Shown in pieces: positions 35,177-43,353 of a stretch of 62,399 nt of DNA (within the stretch, counting starts at the first letter, position 1; every line of letters starts with the position of its first letter). The stretch comes from Oligoflexales bacterium (lineage in GTDB: Bacteria > Bdellovibrionota_B > Oligoflexia > Oligoflexales > RGVZ01), in the NCBI GenBank assembly GCA_947468665.1, contig CANILH010000001.1:87683-150081 (forward strand), written 5' to 3'. The position numbers were made by a program, and so were the translations under genes. The notes beneath the pieces were generated by a model, which worked only from the letters and a program-made list of their open reading frames with translations, was not told the DNA's origin and searched no databases.

Positions 35177-37609
35177 ATGACCATCGCGGCAGAAAAATCT
35201 AACTCAAAGAAAGCGACTCGCATCACGCAAATAGCGTCAGCGAGTTTGATTCTTCTTGGCTTAGCTCTGCACTCTCGAGAGACGCAGGCAGCAACGGTCG
35301 ACTGGCTCGCGGCGGATCTCAACACAACAGAAGTAAATGTCTCTGAGGCGGCGACTCGCGCAACATCATCCAGGTTTTTTAATGATGATGTCGCTCCCGC
35401 GACAACGGTTACGCAAAATATCCGCGTCCTGATGCGCCAGGAGTCATCTACCGTGACCACTGATTTGGTTGACGCGATGATTGCCGACCAGGAAATTGGC
35501 GCTGAAGACTGGCTGTCGAAAATCCCAGCGGCGCGTGCGAAGAACGTTAAAAACAAGCACTCAAATTTTGAGTGTGTCCTTGATAAAGTTGAGTCGCGTG
35601 TCTCCTGCGATGATGCTGGTATTGTCTCGATCGGAACAGGAACCGGGGACGAGGCCCCCAAGGCGGCGGCCTACGGCAAAATTCTCGTAGAGCAAATCTC
35701 CCGCGAAGGAGCCCAGTCCCAGAATATGATTGGTCAGCGGATTGAGGACAAAAAAAGGGAGGATCTTCAGTCGGGCGCATCGTCACAAATCGCGTCAGCG
35801 CCGATCAATCACGATCCCATAATACTTAAACCCCGTAAGAACGGACTAGTTACTGTTGATGGTGGTCATATTGACTTCGCGGGCGAAAATCAGCCCCGGA
35901 AAGTCATGTTAGATGACAGGCTTGCGGGCGTTGAGTTGAGTATTTTTGTACGAGATCCTTCGACTGTGGTTTGGGACGACAAAACAGGACAGCTGATTGG
36001 CAAAAAGCCAGGTCACACTGAGGTTTTTGTCGTGACACCGGGACGCATCAGCATAATAGAGGCGAGTGTAAATACCCCAACTGAGAACCAGACATCGAGA
36101 AATGATCGGGTGGCATCTACGAAAGGTTCCCGAAATTTAACCAGGGCGACGGGAATAGATATACCTTCTGCTCTTGCCAGTCTGGATGGACTTGATTCGG
36201 CTGCGACGAAGGGGGCGATGTCAGCCAGTGGTTCTGCTCTTGCGGCCCAAGCGCCGGATCTGGCCGTAGAAAACGAGACATCCCGGATTGGCCAGCAGGG
36301 ACTTACCGGGAACTCACAATTTATACGGGCGAAGGCCAAGGCAAGTTTCGAGAACGTACGAATAAAGATCGTAGATGACCGTTCTGTCAGCGGACTCGCA
36401 AACTATCCGGTCGGTGGTGTTACGGTAAAAGTCGCCGGTACGGAATTCATGGATTTGACCAATGGGCAAGGCGAGCTTGAGATTCGTGATGTGCCGTCCG
36501 GAGCCAGACTATTATTAGATATATCAGACAACCGAGGCTATATAATGCCGCAGATGACGGAGATTGTCGCCGATCGCGATGGCGTTTCCCGGGGAATCAT
36601 CCAGACTATTATTGTTAGAAGATTTTCCTCCCTTGACCTCACAGCCCGTTCGAGTGGAGTTGTTCAGGACATGCAAAAATCAAGTCTCTGTGGACGGGTT
36701 GTCCACAGGCAGCAGGCCGCAGCCGGAGTGGCGGTTAATCTCGACACCGCGGCCGCGGGTCCCTTTTATTTCAATAAATATGGTTTCGTCGACTTACGGC
36801 TGGGAGCGACAGGGCCAGATGGGCACTTTTGCTTTTTCAATGTCGAGCCAGGGCCAGTCGCGATTGGTTTTAGATCTAGCCAGGCCGAAGAGCAATTGGC
36901 CGCGGTAGTTGGGATGGTTCAGGGGCGGCATTCCGAGGAGTCTTTTGACCTCGCTGAGGCACGCCACGTAAGCACCACACTGACAACGATAGCCACCGCG
37001 AATGAACAGCTTGGAGCTGATACCGCGAGAGCGACTCGTCACGATATTGTTGATCAAGCTGATATCTACGCTGTTGGCAGCGGGCAATTAATGGTTCCGG
37101 TAGACGAGGGCATCATGACTACGGCGACGGCGGTACTTCCTATGAAAGGGCGTGTCTGGACTGTCAGCGCATCACCTGATTTTGAGACCAGTGTTCAGGC
37201 TGTCGCCGTGAGGGCGCCGACTGCCCGCCAGGTTTCGACTCTTATTCCAAATGGCTTTATCAGTGACATGTCGGTATTTGCTCAAACAACACATAATTCA
37301 GACAACGGCAGCGTGGTCGTGGAGCACGGGAACTTCCAGGGACTAGGTGGCGAAAGTGTGAAGATGCGTCTGGTAGACGTGTTCGGTCGTGACATTGGCG
37401 ATGGCTGGTACTTCGCCGATCAACCAGTTTCTAAAGCGATTTTCTTTAATGTCCCCGCGGGAGTATACGCGCTGGTTGTTGAGACCGGCAGTGGTCACTG
37501 GATAGCCGCGGATACCGTCATGGTTTATAGCGAATCTGTCAGTTTTGCGAAAACCGGCGGCCAAATCGAAAAGGTATCAACTACCACCCAGCACGCGTCT
37601 CTGGATTAA
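35177..37609 (+). CDS. Large exported protein with carboxypeptidase-regulatory-like beta domains
   Basis: An 810-residue protein with a long basic N-region and a signal peptide ending near residue 38 (TQA-A). Residues about 235-300 resemble an Ig-like pilus-assembly N-domain, with DDRLAGVELSIFVRDP and GKKPGHTEVFVVTPGR. Two beta-sandwich repeats of carboxypeptidase-regulatory type follow: GVTVKVAGTEFMDLTNGQG with EIRDVPSGA near 410-440, and SLCGRVVHRQQAAAGVAV with GPDGHFCFFNVEPGPVAI near 495-570. A third region near 710-760 shows VFGRDIGDGWYFADQPVSK. It is probably displayed on or secreted through the outer membrane, perhaps for adhesion; no function is known. Its stop overlaps the end of dapB by four bases. 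Confidence 0.72.
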   Translation: MTIAAEKSNSKKATRITQIASASLILLGLALHSRETQAATVDWLAADLNTTEVNVSEAATRATSSRFFNDDVAPATTVTQNIRVLMRQESSTVTTDLVDAMIADQEIGAEDWLSKIPAARAKNVKNKHSNFECVLDKVESRVSCDDAGIVSIGTGTGDEAPKAAAYGKILVEQISREGAQSQNMIGQRIEDKKREDLQSGASSQIASAPINHDPIILKPRKNGLVTVDGGHIDFAGENQPRKVMLDDRLAGVELSIFVRDPSTVVWDDKTGQLIGKKPGHTEVFVVTPGRISIIEASVNTPTENQTSRNDRVASTKGSRNLTRATGIDIPSALASLDGLDSAATKGAMSASGSALAAQAPDLAVENETSRIGQQGLTGNSQFIRAKAKASFENVRIKIVDDRSVSGLANYPVGGVTVKVAGTEFMDLTNGQGELEIRDVPSGARLLLDISDNRGYIMPQMTEIVADRDGVSRGIIQTIIVRRFSSLDLTARSSGVVQDMQKSSLCGRVVHRQQAAAGVAVNLDTAAAGPFYFNKYGFVDLRLGATGPDGHFCFFNVEPGPVAIGFRSSQAEEQLAAVVGMVQGRHSEESFDLAEARHVSTTLTTIATANEQLGADTARATRHDIVDQADIYAVGSGQLMVPVDEGIMTTATAVLPMKGRVWTVSASPDFETSVQAVAVRAPTARQVSTLIPNGFISDMSVFAQTTHNSDNGSVVVEHGNFQGLGGESVKMRLVDVFGRDIGDGWYFADQPVSKAIFFNVPAGVYALVVETGSGHWIAADTVMVYSESVSFAKTGGQIEKVSTTTQHASLD

Positions 37610-38460
37610 AGAGTTTTCAAAGATAGAAATTCTTTCAAAGTCTTCGCCGTACCGGGCTTCAAATCCTGTTCCATTGAGATAACAAGATTAAGAGCTCCAT
37701 CGGCGAAAAGAGATCGGCTGAAGGCGCGGTGTGTAAGCTTTATTTCCTCGAAATCACTGACAAACCTTACGTCGTGCTCGCCGACGACTCCACCACCGCG
37801 GATCGAGTGAATGCCAATGGTGTTTGGTTTCCGTTTTCCTTCGCGGTGAAATACAACAGATGTTCCCTTTAGGGAGTCTTTTAACATGGACGCCAGTAAT
37901 AGAGCTGTCCCGCTTGGCGAGTCCGCCTTCATTCGGTGGTGTGTCTCGGTGATCTCGATGTCAAATCCGGCCGGGGCAAGAATCTGGCCGGCCGCGACAG
38001 AAAGTCTCGCCAGTGTCGCCACTCCAAGGCTTGTGTTGCCTGCCAATAGTATTTTATGGCCGCGTTTTTTGGCCACGAGTTCCATCGCGTCAGTTGTCTT
38101 TTGGGGTAAACCTGTTGTGCCGATGAGGACAATCAAATTGTTCGCGGCAGCGAGGGCTTGGCATAACTTCTGAGTTCCTGACTCAGAGCTGAAATCAATG
38201 ACGACGTCGGCGCCCTGCAATACGGCCGCAAGAGCCGTCGGTGTAGTTTTGAGGAGGGCCGTGTGACCTGAGTCGATGGCTGTTATTTCAGACGCGTCAA
38301 CAGTGGCCGCGAGCTTTAGAGTGGGATGATCCTTGAGCAGTTTGATAAGTTCTTGCCCCATCCGTCCGCTTGACCCGTAAATCAAAACAGAGCGCTTTTG
38401 CACTGTGCGGGGCGTCACTTTTTTCGCTGGGCGGGATTTCTGGCGTTGATTCGTCGTCAT
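37606..38460 (-). CDS. dapB: 4-hydroxy-tetrahydrodipicolinate reductase
   Basis: A 284-residue NAD(P)H-dependent reductase in the lysine and diaminopimelate pathway. The nucleotide motif IYGSSGRMGQELIKLL lies near 28-43. The catalytic block ITETHHRMKADSPSGTALLL contains the family His-His and Lys residues. About 20 basic residues (Lys/Arg-rich) precede the Rossmann fold and are unusual for DapB. It follows dapA by three bases in an operon with the lyase-like gene upstream. The product feeds the diaminopimelate that MurE-type ligases put into peptidoglycan. Confidence 0.96.
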   Translation of the reverse strand: MTTNQRQKSRPAKKVTPRTVQKRSVLIYGSSGRMGQELIKLLKDHPTLKLAATVDASEITAIDSGHTALLKTTPTALAAVLQGADVVIDFSSESGTQKLCQALAAANNLIVLIGTTGLPQKTTDAMELVAKKRGHKILLAGNTSLGVATLARLSVAAGQILAPAGFDIEITETHHRMKADSPSGTALLLASMLKDSLKGTSVVFHREGKRKPNTIGIHSIRGGGVVGEHDVRFVSDFEEIKLTHRAFSRSLFADGALNLVISMEQDLKPGTAKTLKEFLSLKTL

Positions 38461-38463
38461 GAG

Positions 38464-39372
38464 TTACCCGTGCCGTGGCAATAAATTATCGAGTTCTGAT
38501 TTCGCCGCGCGGAGCGTGGATTTTATAGAGTCGTAATTTTCAACGGTTACCGGGGCCAGTGGCGGCCGCAGGATGTTTCTTCCAAGCCCGAAAATATCTA
38601 ACGCGGCTTTAAGAGGACCGGGGTTTGATTCGCAAAATAGTATATCAATAGCCGGTAGTAATGCTTTGTGAATGGCCAAAGCCCGATCATTTTGTTTTGC
38701 CGCGAATGCTTTTGTCAGCTCAACCATGGCCTCGGGGAAAATATTGGAAACAACACTGATGACTCCTTTTCCGCCAGTGGCAAGACTGGCGAGATAAGTG
38801 GGGTCATCACCGGAAAGAATATTGGCCTTTGAGGAGCATACGACGCGACCAAAAAGCGCCAGGTCTCCACTAGCTTCTTTGACAGCTGTAACTCTTGGGA
38901 TGGTTGTTAAGGTTGCGATAGCTCCTGGCGTAAGGCTTTGCCCAGTTCGGCCCGGAACGTGATATAAACAAAGAGGAACAGTCACGGCATCAGCAATCAT
39001 CTGAAAATGCAGTTTTAGCCCGGCAAGGCTGGGCTTATTATATGGCGGGGTGACGATCAAAAGACTGTCGGCCCCAGCGTCAACACAGAGCTTTGATAAT
39101 TCGATACTTTGAGCGGTGTTATTGCCGCCGCTTCCGGCCATGATACGTACACTTGGCGGCGATATAGCGCGAGCCTTGCGCACCAGCGATATTTTCTCCT
39201 GCACCGTCAATGTGGGGGCTTCCCCGGTGGTGCCACTGATGACAATACCTGAGACACCACCTAAAGCCTGTTGCGTGAGGTGCTTTTCAAAAGACGTCCA
39301 ATCGATGGCGCCGCTTTCGACAAATGGCGTCGCTATAGCCGTCCATACGCCTTCGATTACTTGTTGGCTCAT
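38464..39372 (-). CDS. dapA: 4-hydroxy-tetrahydrodipicolinate synthase
   Basis: A 302-residue TIM-barrel aldolase that condenses pyruvate and aspartate semialdehyde. The Schiff-base lysine is K165 (VTAVKEASGD). Y137 in CLYHVPGRTGQ and T48/T49 in VISGTTGEAPT complete the proton relay. VTPPYNKPS at 107-115 is the usual substrate loop. The start ATG directly abuts the TAG stop of the upstream lyase-like gene, with AAAGG inside that gene as ribosome site, so the two are translationally close. dapB follows at once. Confidence 0.97.
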   Translation of the reverse strand: MSQQVIEGVWTAIATPFVESGAIDWTSFEKHLTQQALGGVSGIVISGTTGEAPTLTVQEKISLVRKARAISPPSVRIMAGSGGNNTAQSIELSKLCVDAGADSLLIVTPPYNKPSLAGLKLHFQMIADAVTVPLCLYHVPGRTGQSLTPGAIATLTTIPRVTAVKEASGDLALFGRVVCSSKANILSGDDPTYLASLATGGKGVISVVSNIFPEAMVELTKAFAAKQNDRALAIHKALLPAIDILFCESNPGPLKAALDIFGLGRNILRPPLAPVTVENYDSIKSTLRAAKSELDNLLPRHG

Positions 39373-40788
39373 CTATTTAGCCTTTGGGCTTGGGTTTAAA
39401 TCTAATTTTGAACTTGAATCTTGTTGAGGCGCCTCAATTTTCATTGGCCCGCGAAAGGGGATTTTCGGCCTAGCGTCCAAAATGTCTGATGTAACTTGTG
39501 TTTTTACGCCGCATGAATAAACGAATAAACTGACAAGTAAAATACTCATTGGTGTCGAGAACGGAACGGTCACATTGAGTGCTTTACGGATTTTCTTCGC
39601 GGCCTCAATAAACCGAGTTTTCTCTCCAGCCCCACCCGGTGTTGATGTCAGGCTGTTGGATGTCAGTGCCGCGGCTAAAGTTAGGGTCTCATCACGGAGG
39701 GTCGCGTTAATTTTCTTAAGCTCCGCCGGAATCAGCGAAGCAGGCGTGGCGTCGTGAGACCTGCAGTAGTGAATCAAGTCGCGTGCGGCGGCTGCGGCAG
39801 CTGTCGCCGAAGAGCCTTGCTGTATCAGGCAGCATGTAACAGCCCGCTCAACGTCAGATGTAAGAAGCTCGGTGTTTGTTAGTTTTTCTTTTGGAGTGAG
39901 AGTCTCGGCAAATAGTTTCGCGACCAGATTCATTTTTTGATTTAACGTGAAGATCTCATACAAAAAACCCAATCGCCGCGTCTCCCAAACATTTAGATTA
40001 GCGCTGACATCGAATCTAACGCCAGAGAGGCGCTGACATTCGGCCGATAAAATCTCGCATTCAATCTCAAGTTGTTTTGAGTTGGCGATGACAGACGTGT
40101 TTTCCCGGAGTCCGGAAACGATCTGAAGAATGCTTGCCGCCATCTCATCAAATGACCCGATGACTTTACGGATCGCGCGAAGCTCAGTGCGGCAATAGCT
40201 TAACGTCTCGGTCTCAAGCCCGCTAAACCCGACTTGCAGGGCAACGCGCTCCTCGGTGGCATGTTGTAGCCCTGTTGTGTCAAGAATATCGGCCGGTCTC
40301 ATTAAGGACAGGTCATGTACGGCGGATTTCAAATCTTTAGCGGTATCATGCAGTGTTTTCGCCGCGTGGAATAAAACACTGGGAAAGAGCTCGCGCCTTG
40401 TGTCGCCGAACGCTGAACGCGCTACAAATGGGCGATTCATAAATAGTTCAGCCTTCTTTAGCGCCTGGTCAGCCCATACTGCAAGGCTTGCGCAGCTTTC
40501 GCTTAGTAAATTACGGCTGGAGGCACGCATGTGATTCCATGCGAGTCCGATAACGCCGTAGCGGGCGGTCAAGATTGCGACAAACTCCGCGTCGTGCTCT
40601 ACGAGCAGAGGCAAAATGGACTTTTGAGTGGTCGCTAGTTTTGGAGTAATTGTGGCAAGAGCCGATTTCAAATTCTCAACGGAGCGCTCGGTGATGAGAC
40701 CCTCGGCAGAGAGCGCGGCCGCGTAGGAGGTCAGAAAATCAATTGTTGCCGCGTTATCAAGCTTTAAAAATGTTTGCCATTCTTGCAT
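39373..40788 (-). CDS. Degenerate argininosuccinate-lyase-like protein fused to a lipoprotein-like tail
   Basis: A 471-residue mostly helical protein. Residues about 15-405 line up by eye with the argininosuccinate lyase/fumarase fold: TSYAAALSAEGLITERSVENL at the N-terminus, VGFSGLETETLSYCRTELRAI mid-protein, and a C-terminal TPGGAGEKTRFIEAAKK like the family's PGGTAPE block. The HTGRSRND, THLQxAQP and GSSxMPxKxNP catalytic signatures are missing, so activity is unlikely. From M414 comes a different module: a hydrophobic stretch ending YSC-G (C426) and a Pro/Lys-rich tail, like a small lipoprotein. It may be a true fusion or an overlapping second gene (ATG at 39549, no clear ribosome site). 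It heads the dapA-dapB operon. Confidence 0.65.
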   Translation of the reverse strand: MQEWQTFLKLDNAATIDFLTSYAAALSAEGLITERSVENLKSALATITPKLATTQKSILPLLVEHDAEFVAILTARYGVIGLAWNHMRASSRNLLSESCASLAVWADQALKKAELFMNRPFVARSAFGDTRRELFPSVLFHAAKTLHDTAKDLKSAVHDLSLMRPADILDTTGLQHATEERVALQVGFSGLETETLSYCRTELRAIRKVIGSFDEMAASILQIVSGLRENTSVIANSKQLEIECEILSAECQRLSGVRFDVSANLNVWETRRLGFLYEIFTLNQKMNLVAKLFAETLTPKEKLTNTELLTSDVERAVTCCLIQQGSSATAAAAAARDLIHYCRSHDATPASLIPAELKKINATLRDETLTLAAALTSNSLTSTPGGAGEKTRFIEAAKKIRKALNVTVPFSTPMSILLVSLFVYSCGVKTQVTSDILDARPKIPFRGPMKIEAPQQDSSSKLDLNPSPKAK

Positions 40789-40876
40789 CGTAACCTAGCT
40801 CCTTGGTTCGCTAGGCAAGAAAGTATTCTGCTACTGCCCGCGACGCCTAAATAGGTATTTTTAAGCTGAATTCCGC

Positions 40877-42517
40877 TTAGAATTTTATCGCAAAGCTGCC
40901 CAGAAGTCCAAGCCCCATCTGTGGAGAGGAAACGCTGGAGGCCTTCCATGCTTTACCTGGTAAGGCCGCGGCCGCTCCAAGTCCAAGATCTACTTCCCGC
41001 TGATAATGATAGGAATACATCATATCAAGCTCATAGCCGAGATCGCCGCCGTAAAAGCCCATTGGTCGGTCTGTTCGTCCAGAGTTATTGTAATAGGATA
41101 CAACATCTGAAGGGGCTGTCTCCAATAGCCGGCCGCTGATAAACTTCATCTCAAAGTTTCCGCTCTCCATGTTCTCGTATCGGTATCCGAGAGTGTAGAG
41201 CGCGGCGTTCATGATGCGCTCCGGATTGAAAACGCCTCCAGTGGCGTATTTTTTGGATGTCTGGCGACCATTGAAAAAAAGCATCGCAGGGTGAAAGTTT
41301 CGGTTAAGCGCCATGGCCTTAGCGCGATTATTTCGACGCGACTCGCCGAAGAGGTCAGCTTGATCCTGAGTATCGCTTGCGCGATCTTCATAATATCCAT
41401 CTGCATCACCCGGGGCATAGACGTAATCAGAGAAAACTACGTGGCGTCGTAAGTTGCCCTCGTTAAATTCTTCCGGACCAAGGGAAGCGCCAGATTTTGT
41501 CACGGTATACTCCAGAACTCCCGCCAGTCCGATGGAATTCACGTTGTTGGTCGCGACTCCCCCATCGGTATTAGTTCTTTGTCCTCCCATGGCCACAAGT
41601 GCCGGGTCCGCTGATTTGCCTAATCGGAAAATCAGTTCGTTTTTAAGGGCAAATTTTCCGTAGTAAAAACCCGTGTAAAGATCGAAAAACTTTACGTCTG
41701 TTTTCGCGTCGTTAGAGAGAATATTGGCAAAGTAAATCCGGACCTGCTTAGCGAACGAGGCAGGACCTTTGGTCTTAAGATCATCATAATTGATGCCAAA
41801 AAACAGCTGATCCATATCATCCGCGCTGGCATTCGCCCCAAACGCGTCTCGCCTTGCGTCAAAATCGGTCTCATCGGTTTTGCCGTGCCGTGGGCTATCA
41901 TATGGATTGTCGATCCATGAGCCCGACTCTTGAAGCTTATCCATCCCGAAAGTAAATCCGAGATCCTGGTGCTTTTGCATATTGACATCACAGGTCACGC
42001 CATCAAAAACCGAGGCGTCAGTGTCAAATGGACGTTTTCCAGAACTGATGAAAGCGCCAAGCCCGACGTCACGGCTGCGGCGTCCAGCGGTCAAAATGCA
42101 ATAATTAAATGCGTATTTTCCGTAAGCTTCGCGGATGACCGGCGTGAAGTTTTTATAACCGGGATCATTGGGGCTTTGGCTTCTGCCATTACAAGTCGTA
42201 TCGGTGCTGCCGTCTTTTGTGCGTGGCTGACAAGTTTTGGGCTCCGCGGTATCTCCAAGATATAGTCCCGAGGGATTATCGGTTAATCCGAGGCGGAGGT
42301 TGAAACTCGCGCGGTCATTGGCCCGGACTTCGCCATTTAAATCAAATGAGACTCTGGTAGCCTGATAGGTCCCGTTGTCTTTTTGAAATTCAGGTGCGAC
42401 TCGCGTCTCTCCTAAAAGCCCATAGTGTCCGTTACCGTCAAGAAAAAAGGCCTGCGCGCTCGCTGATGTTAGAAGACCCACCACGAGGATGGACGCGTTT
42501 TGGATAGTTTTATTCAT
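40877..42517 (-). CDS. Predicted outer-membrane porin-like protein
   Basis: A 546-residue exported protein. The signal peptide has a QNAS-LVVGLL core and cleaves near residue 23 (AQA-F). The mature protein has many alternating strands (YGLLGETRVAPEF, ASFNLRLGLTD, ALKNELIFRLGKS), two or more Asp/Asn-rich loops with paired cysteines (CQPRTKDGSTDTTC), and ends in a typical outer-membrane terminal strand GLLGSFAIKF with a C-terminal Phe. This supports an outer-membrane beta-barrel of about 16-20 strands. Substrate and family are not known. GAGG lies about 11 bases before the ATG. Confidence 0.8.
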   Translation of the reverse strand: MNKTIQNASILVVGLLTSASAQAFFLDGNGHYGLLGETRVAPEFQKDNGTYQATRVSFDLNGEVRANDRASFNLRLGLTDNPSGLYLGDTAEPKTCQPRTKDGSTDTTCNGRSQSPNDPGYKNFTPVIREAYGKYAFNYCILTAGRRSRDVGLGAFISSGKRPFDTDASVFDGVTCDVNMQKHQDLGFTFGMDKLQESGSWIDNPYDSPRHGKTDETDFDARRDAFGANASADDMDQLFFGINYDDLKTKGPASFAKQVRIYFANILSNDAKTDVKFFDLYTGFYYGKFALKNELIFRLGKSADPALVAMGGQRTNTDGGVATNNVNSIGLAGVLEYTVTKSGASLGPEEFNEGNLRRHVVFSDYVYAPGDADGYYEDRASDTQDQADLFGESRRNNRAKAMALNRNFHPAMLFFNGRQTSKKYATGGVFNPERIMNAALYTLGYRYENMESGNFEMKFISGRLLETAPSDVVSYYNNSGRTDRPMGFYGGDLGYELDMMYSYHYQREVDLGLGAAAALPGKAWKASSVSSPQMGLGLLGSFAIKF

Positions 42518-42555
42518 CGCTGGAATGCCTCACACAAAAAGGTTTCGGGGGCATA

Positions 42556-43353
42556 TTAACTGTCTTTTATGGGGAAACGCAACCTATGAAGAGCGTGGCA
42601 TGCACCTGTTTGCTCATTTATCTCAAAGAGCATGGCATAAAAATTAAGGTCGTTTTTGGCTGGTTCAAAGTTCTTTTTATCGCCTGTGCGCATCCGTCGA
42701 ATGGCCGAGGTCGCGTCGATGCCAATGACGCTGTCGTAAGGCCCAGTCATGCCTAAATCAGTGACAAACCCTGTGTATTCTTTAAAAATTCTCTCATCCG
42801 CAGTTGGAACGTGGCTGTGGGTGCCATAAACAGCTGAAACCCGTCCCGCCAAAAATTGCCCCAGAGCCTGTTTTTCGCTGGTTGCCTCGGCATGAATATC
42901 AAGGACGCGGACTTTGCAATAACTTGGTACGAGATCCAGCATCCTTTCGGCCATGTCAAAAGGCGAGGAGTTGTCTCCTTTCATGAAAACCTTACCAATA
43001 AGGTTCATAACGGCGACTCTGACCCCGCCTTTTGTCTCAAGGAGCCGAAGGCCCCGCGTGGGTTCATCGACGTTAGACATATTGGCCGGTAAAACTATCT
43101 TTGGGTGATCTCTGAATTCGTAGATATCTTTTTTGTCCATCCAGTGATTGCCTGTTGTGATGCAGTCAATGCCTACTGGGCCAATAAGTTCCTCGAATAT
43201 CTTTTTGGTTATTCCGAATCCACCAGCGACGTTTTCGCCGTTCATGACGACAAAATCAGGATTTAGCTCTTCGCGGGCTCGATCAAGCCCTTTGACCAGA
43301 GCCTGGCGACCCGGTCTGCCCATCACGTCCCCAATCGCGAGAAGCTTGATCAC
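42556..43353 (-). CDS. ymdB: YmdB-family metallophosphoesterase
   Basis: A 265-residue metal-dependent phosphodiesterase of the YmdB/TIGR00282 type. In Bacillus the homologue hydrolyses cyclic nucleotides and affects RNase Y. Metal-site motifs are GDVMGRPGR near the start, MNGENVAGGFG, TTGNHWMDK, and the paired DIHAEATSEKQA and YGTHSHVPTADERI near the end. The family member normally has about 260-265 residues, so it is full-length. Its ATG overlaps the rny stop by four bases (ATGA), so the two are coupled. It is probably cytoplasmic. Confidence 0.93.
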   Translation of the reverse strand: MIKLLAIGDVMGRPGRQALVKGLDRAREELNPDFVVMNGENVAGGFGITKKIFEELIGPVGIDCITTGNHWMDKKDIYEFRDHPKIVLPANMSNVDEPTRGLRLLETKGGVRVAVMNLIGKVFMKGDNSSPFDMAERMLDLVPSYCKVRVLDIHAEATSEKQALGQFLAGRVSAVYGTHSHVPTADERIFKEYTGFVTDLGMTGPYDSVIGIDATSAIRRMRTGDKKNFEPAKNDLNFYAMLFEINEQTGACHALHRLRFPIKDS

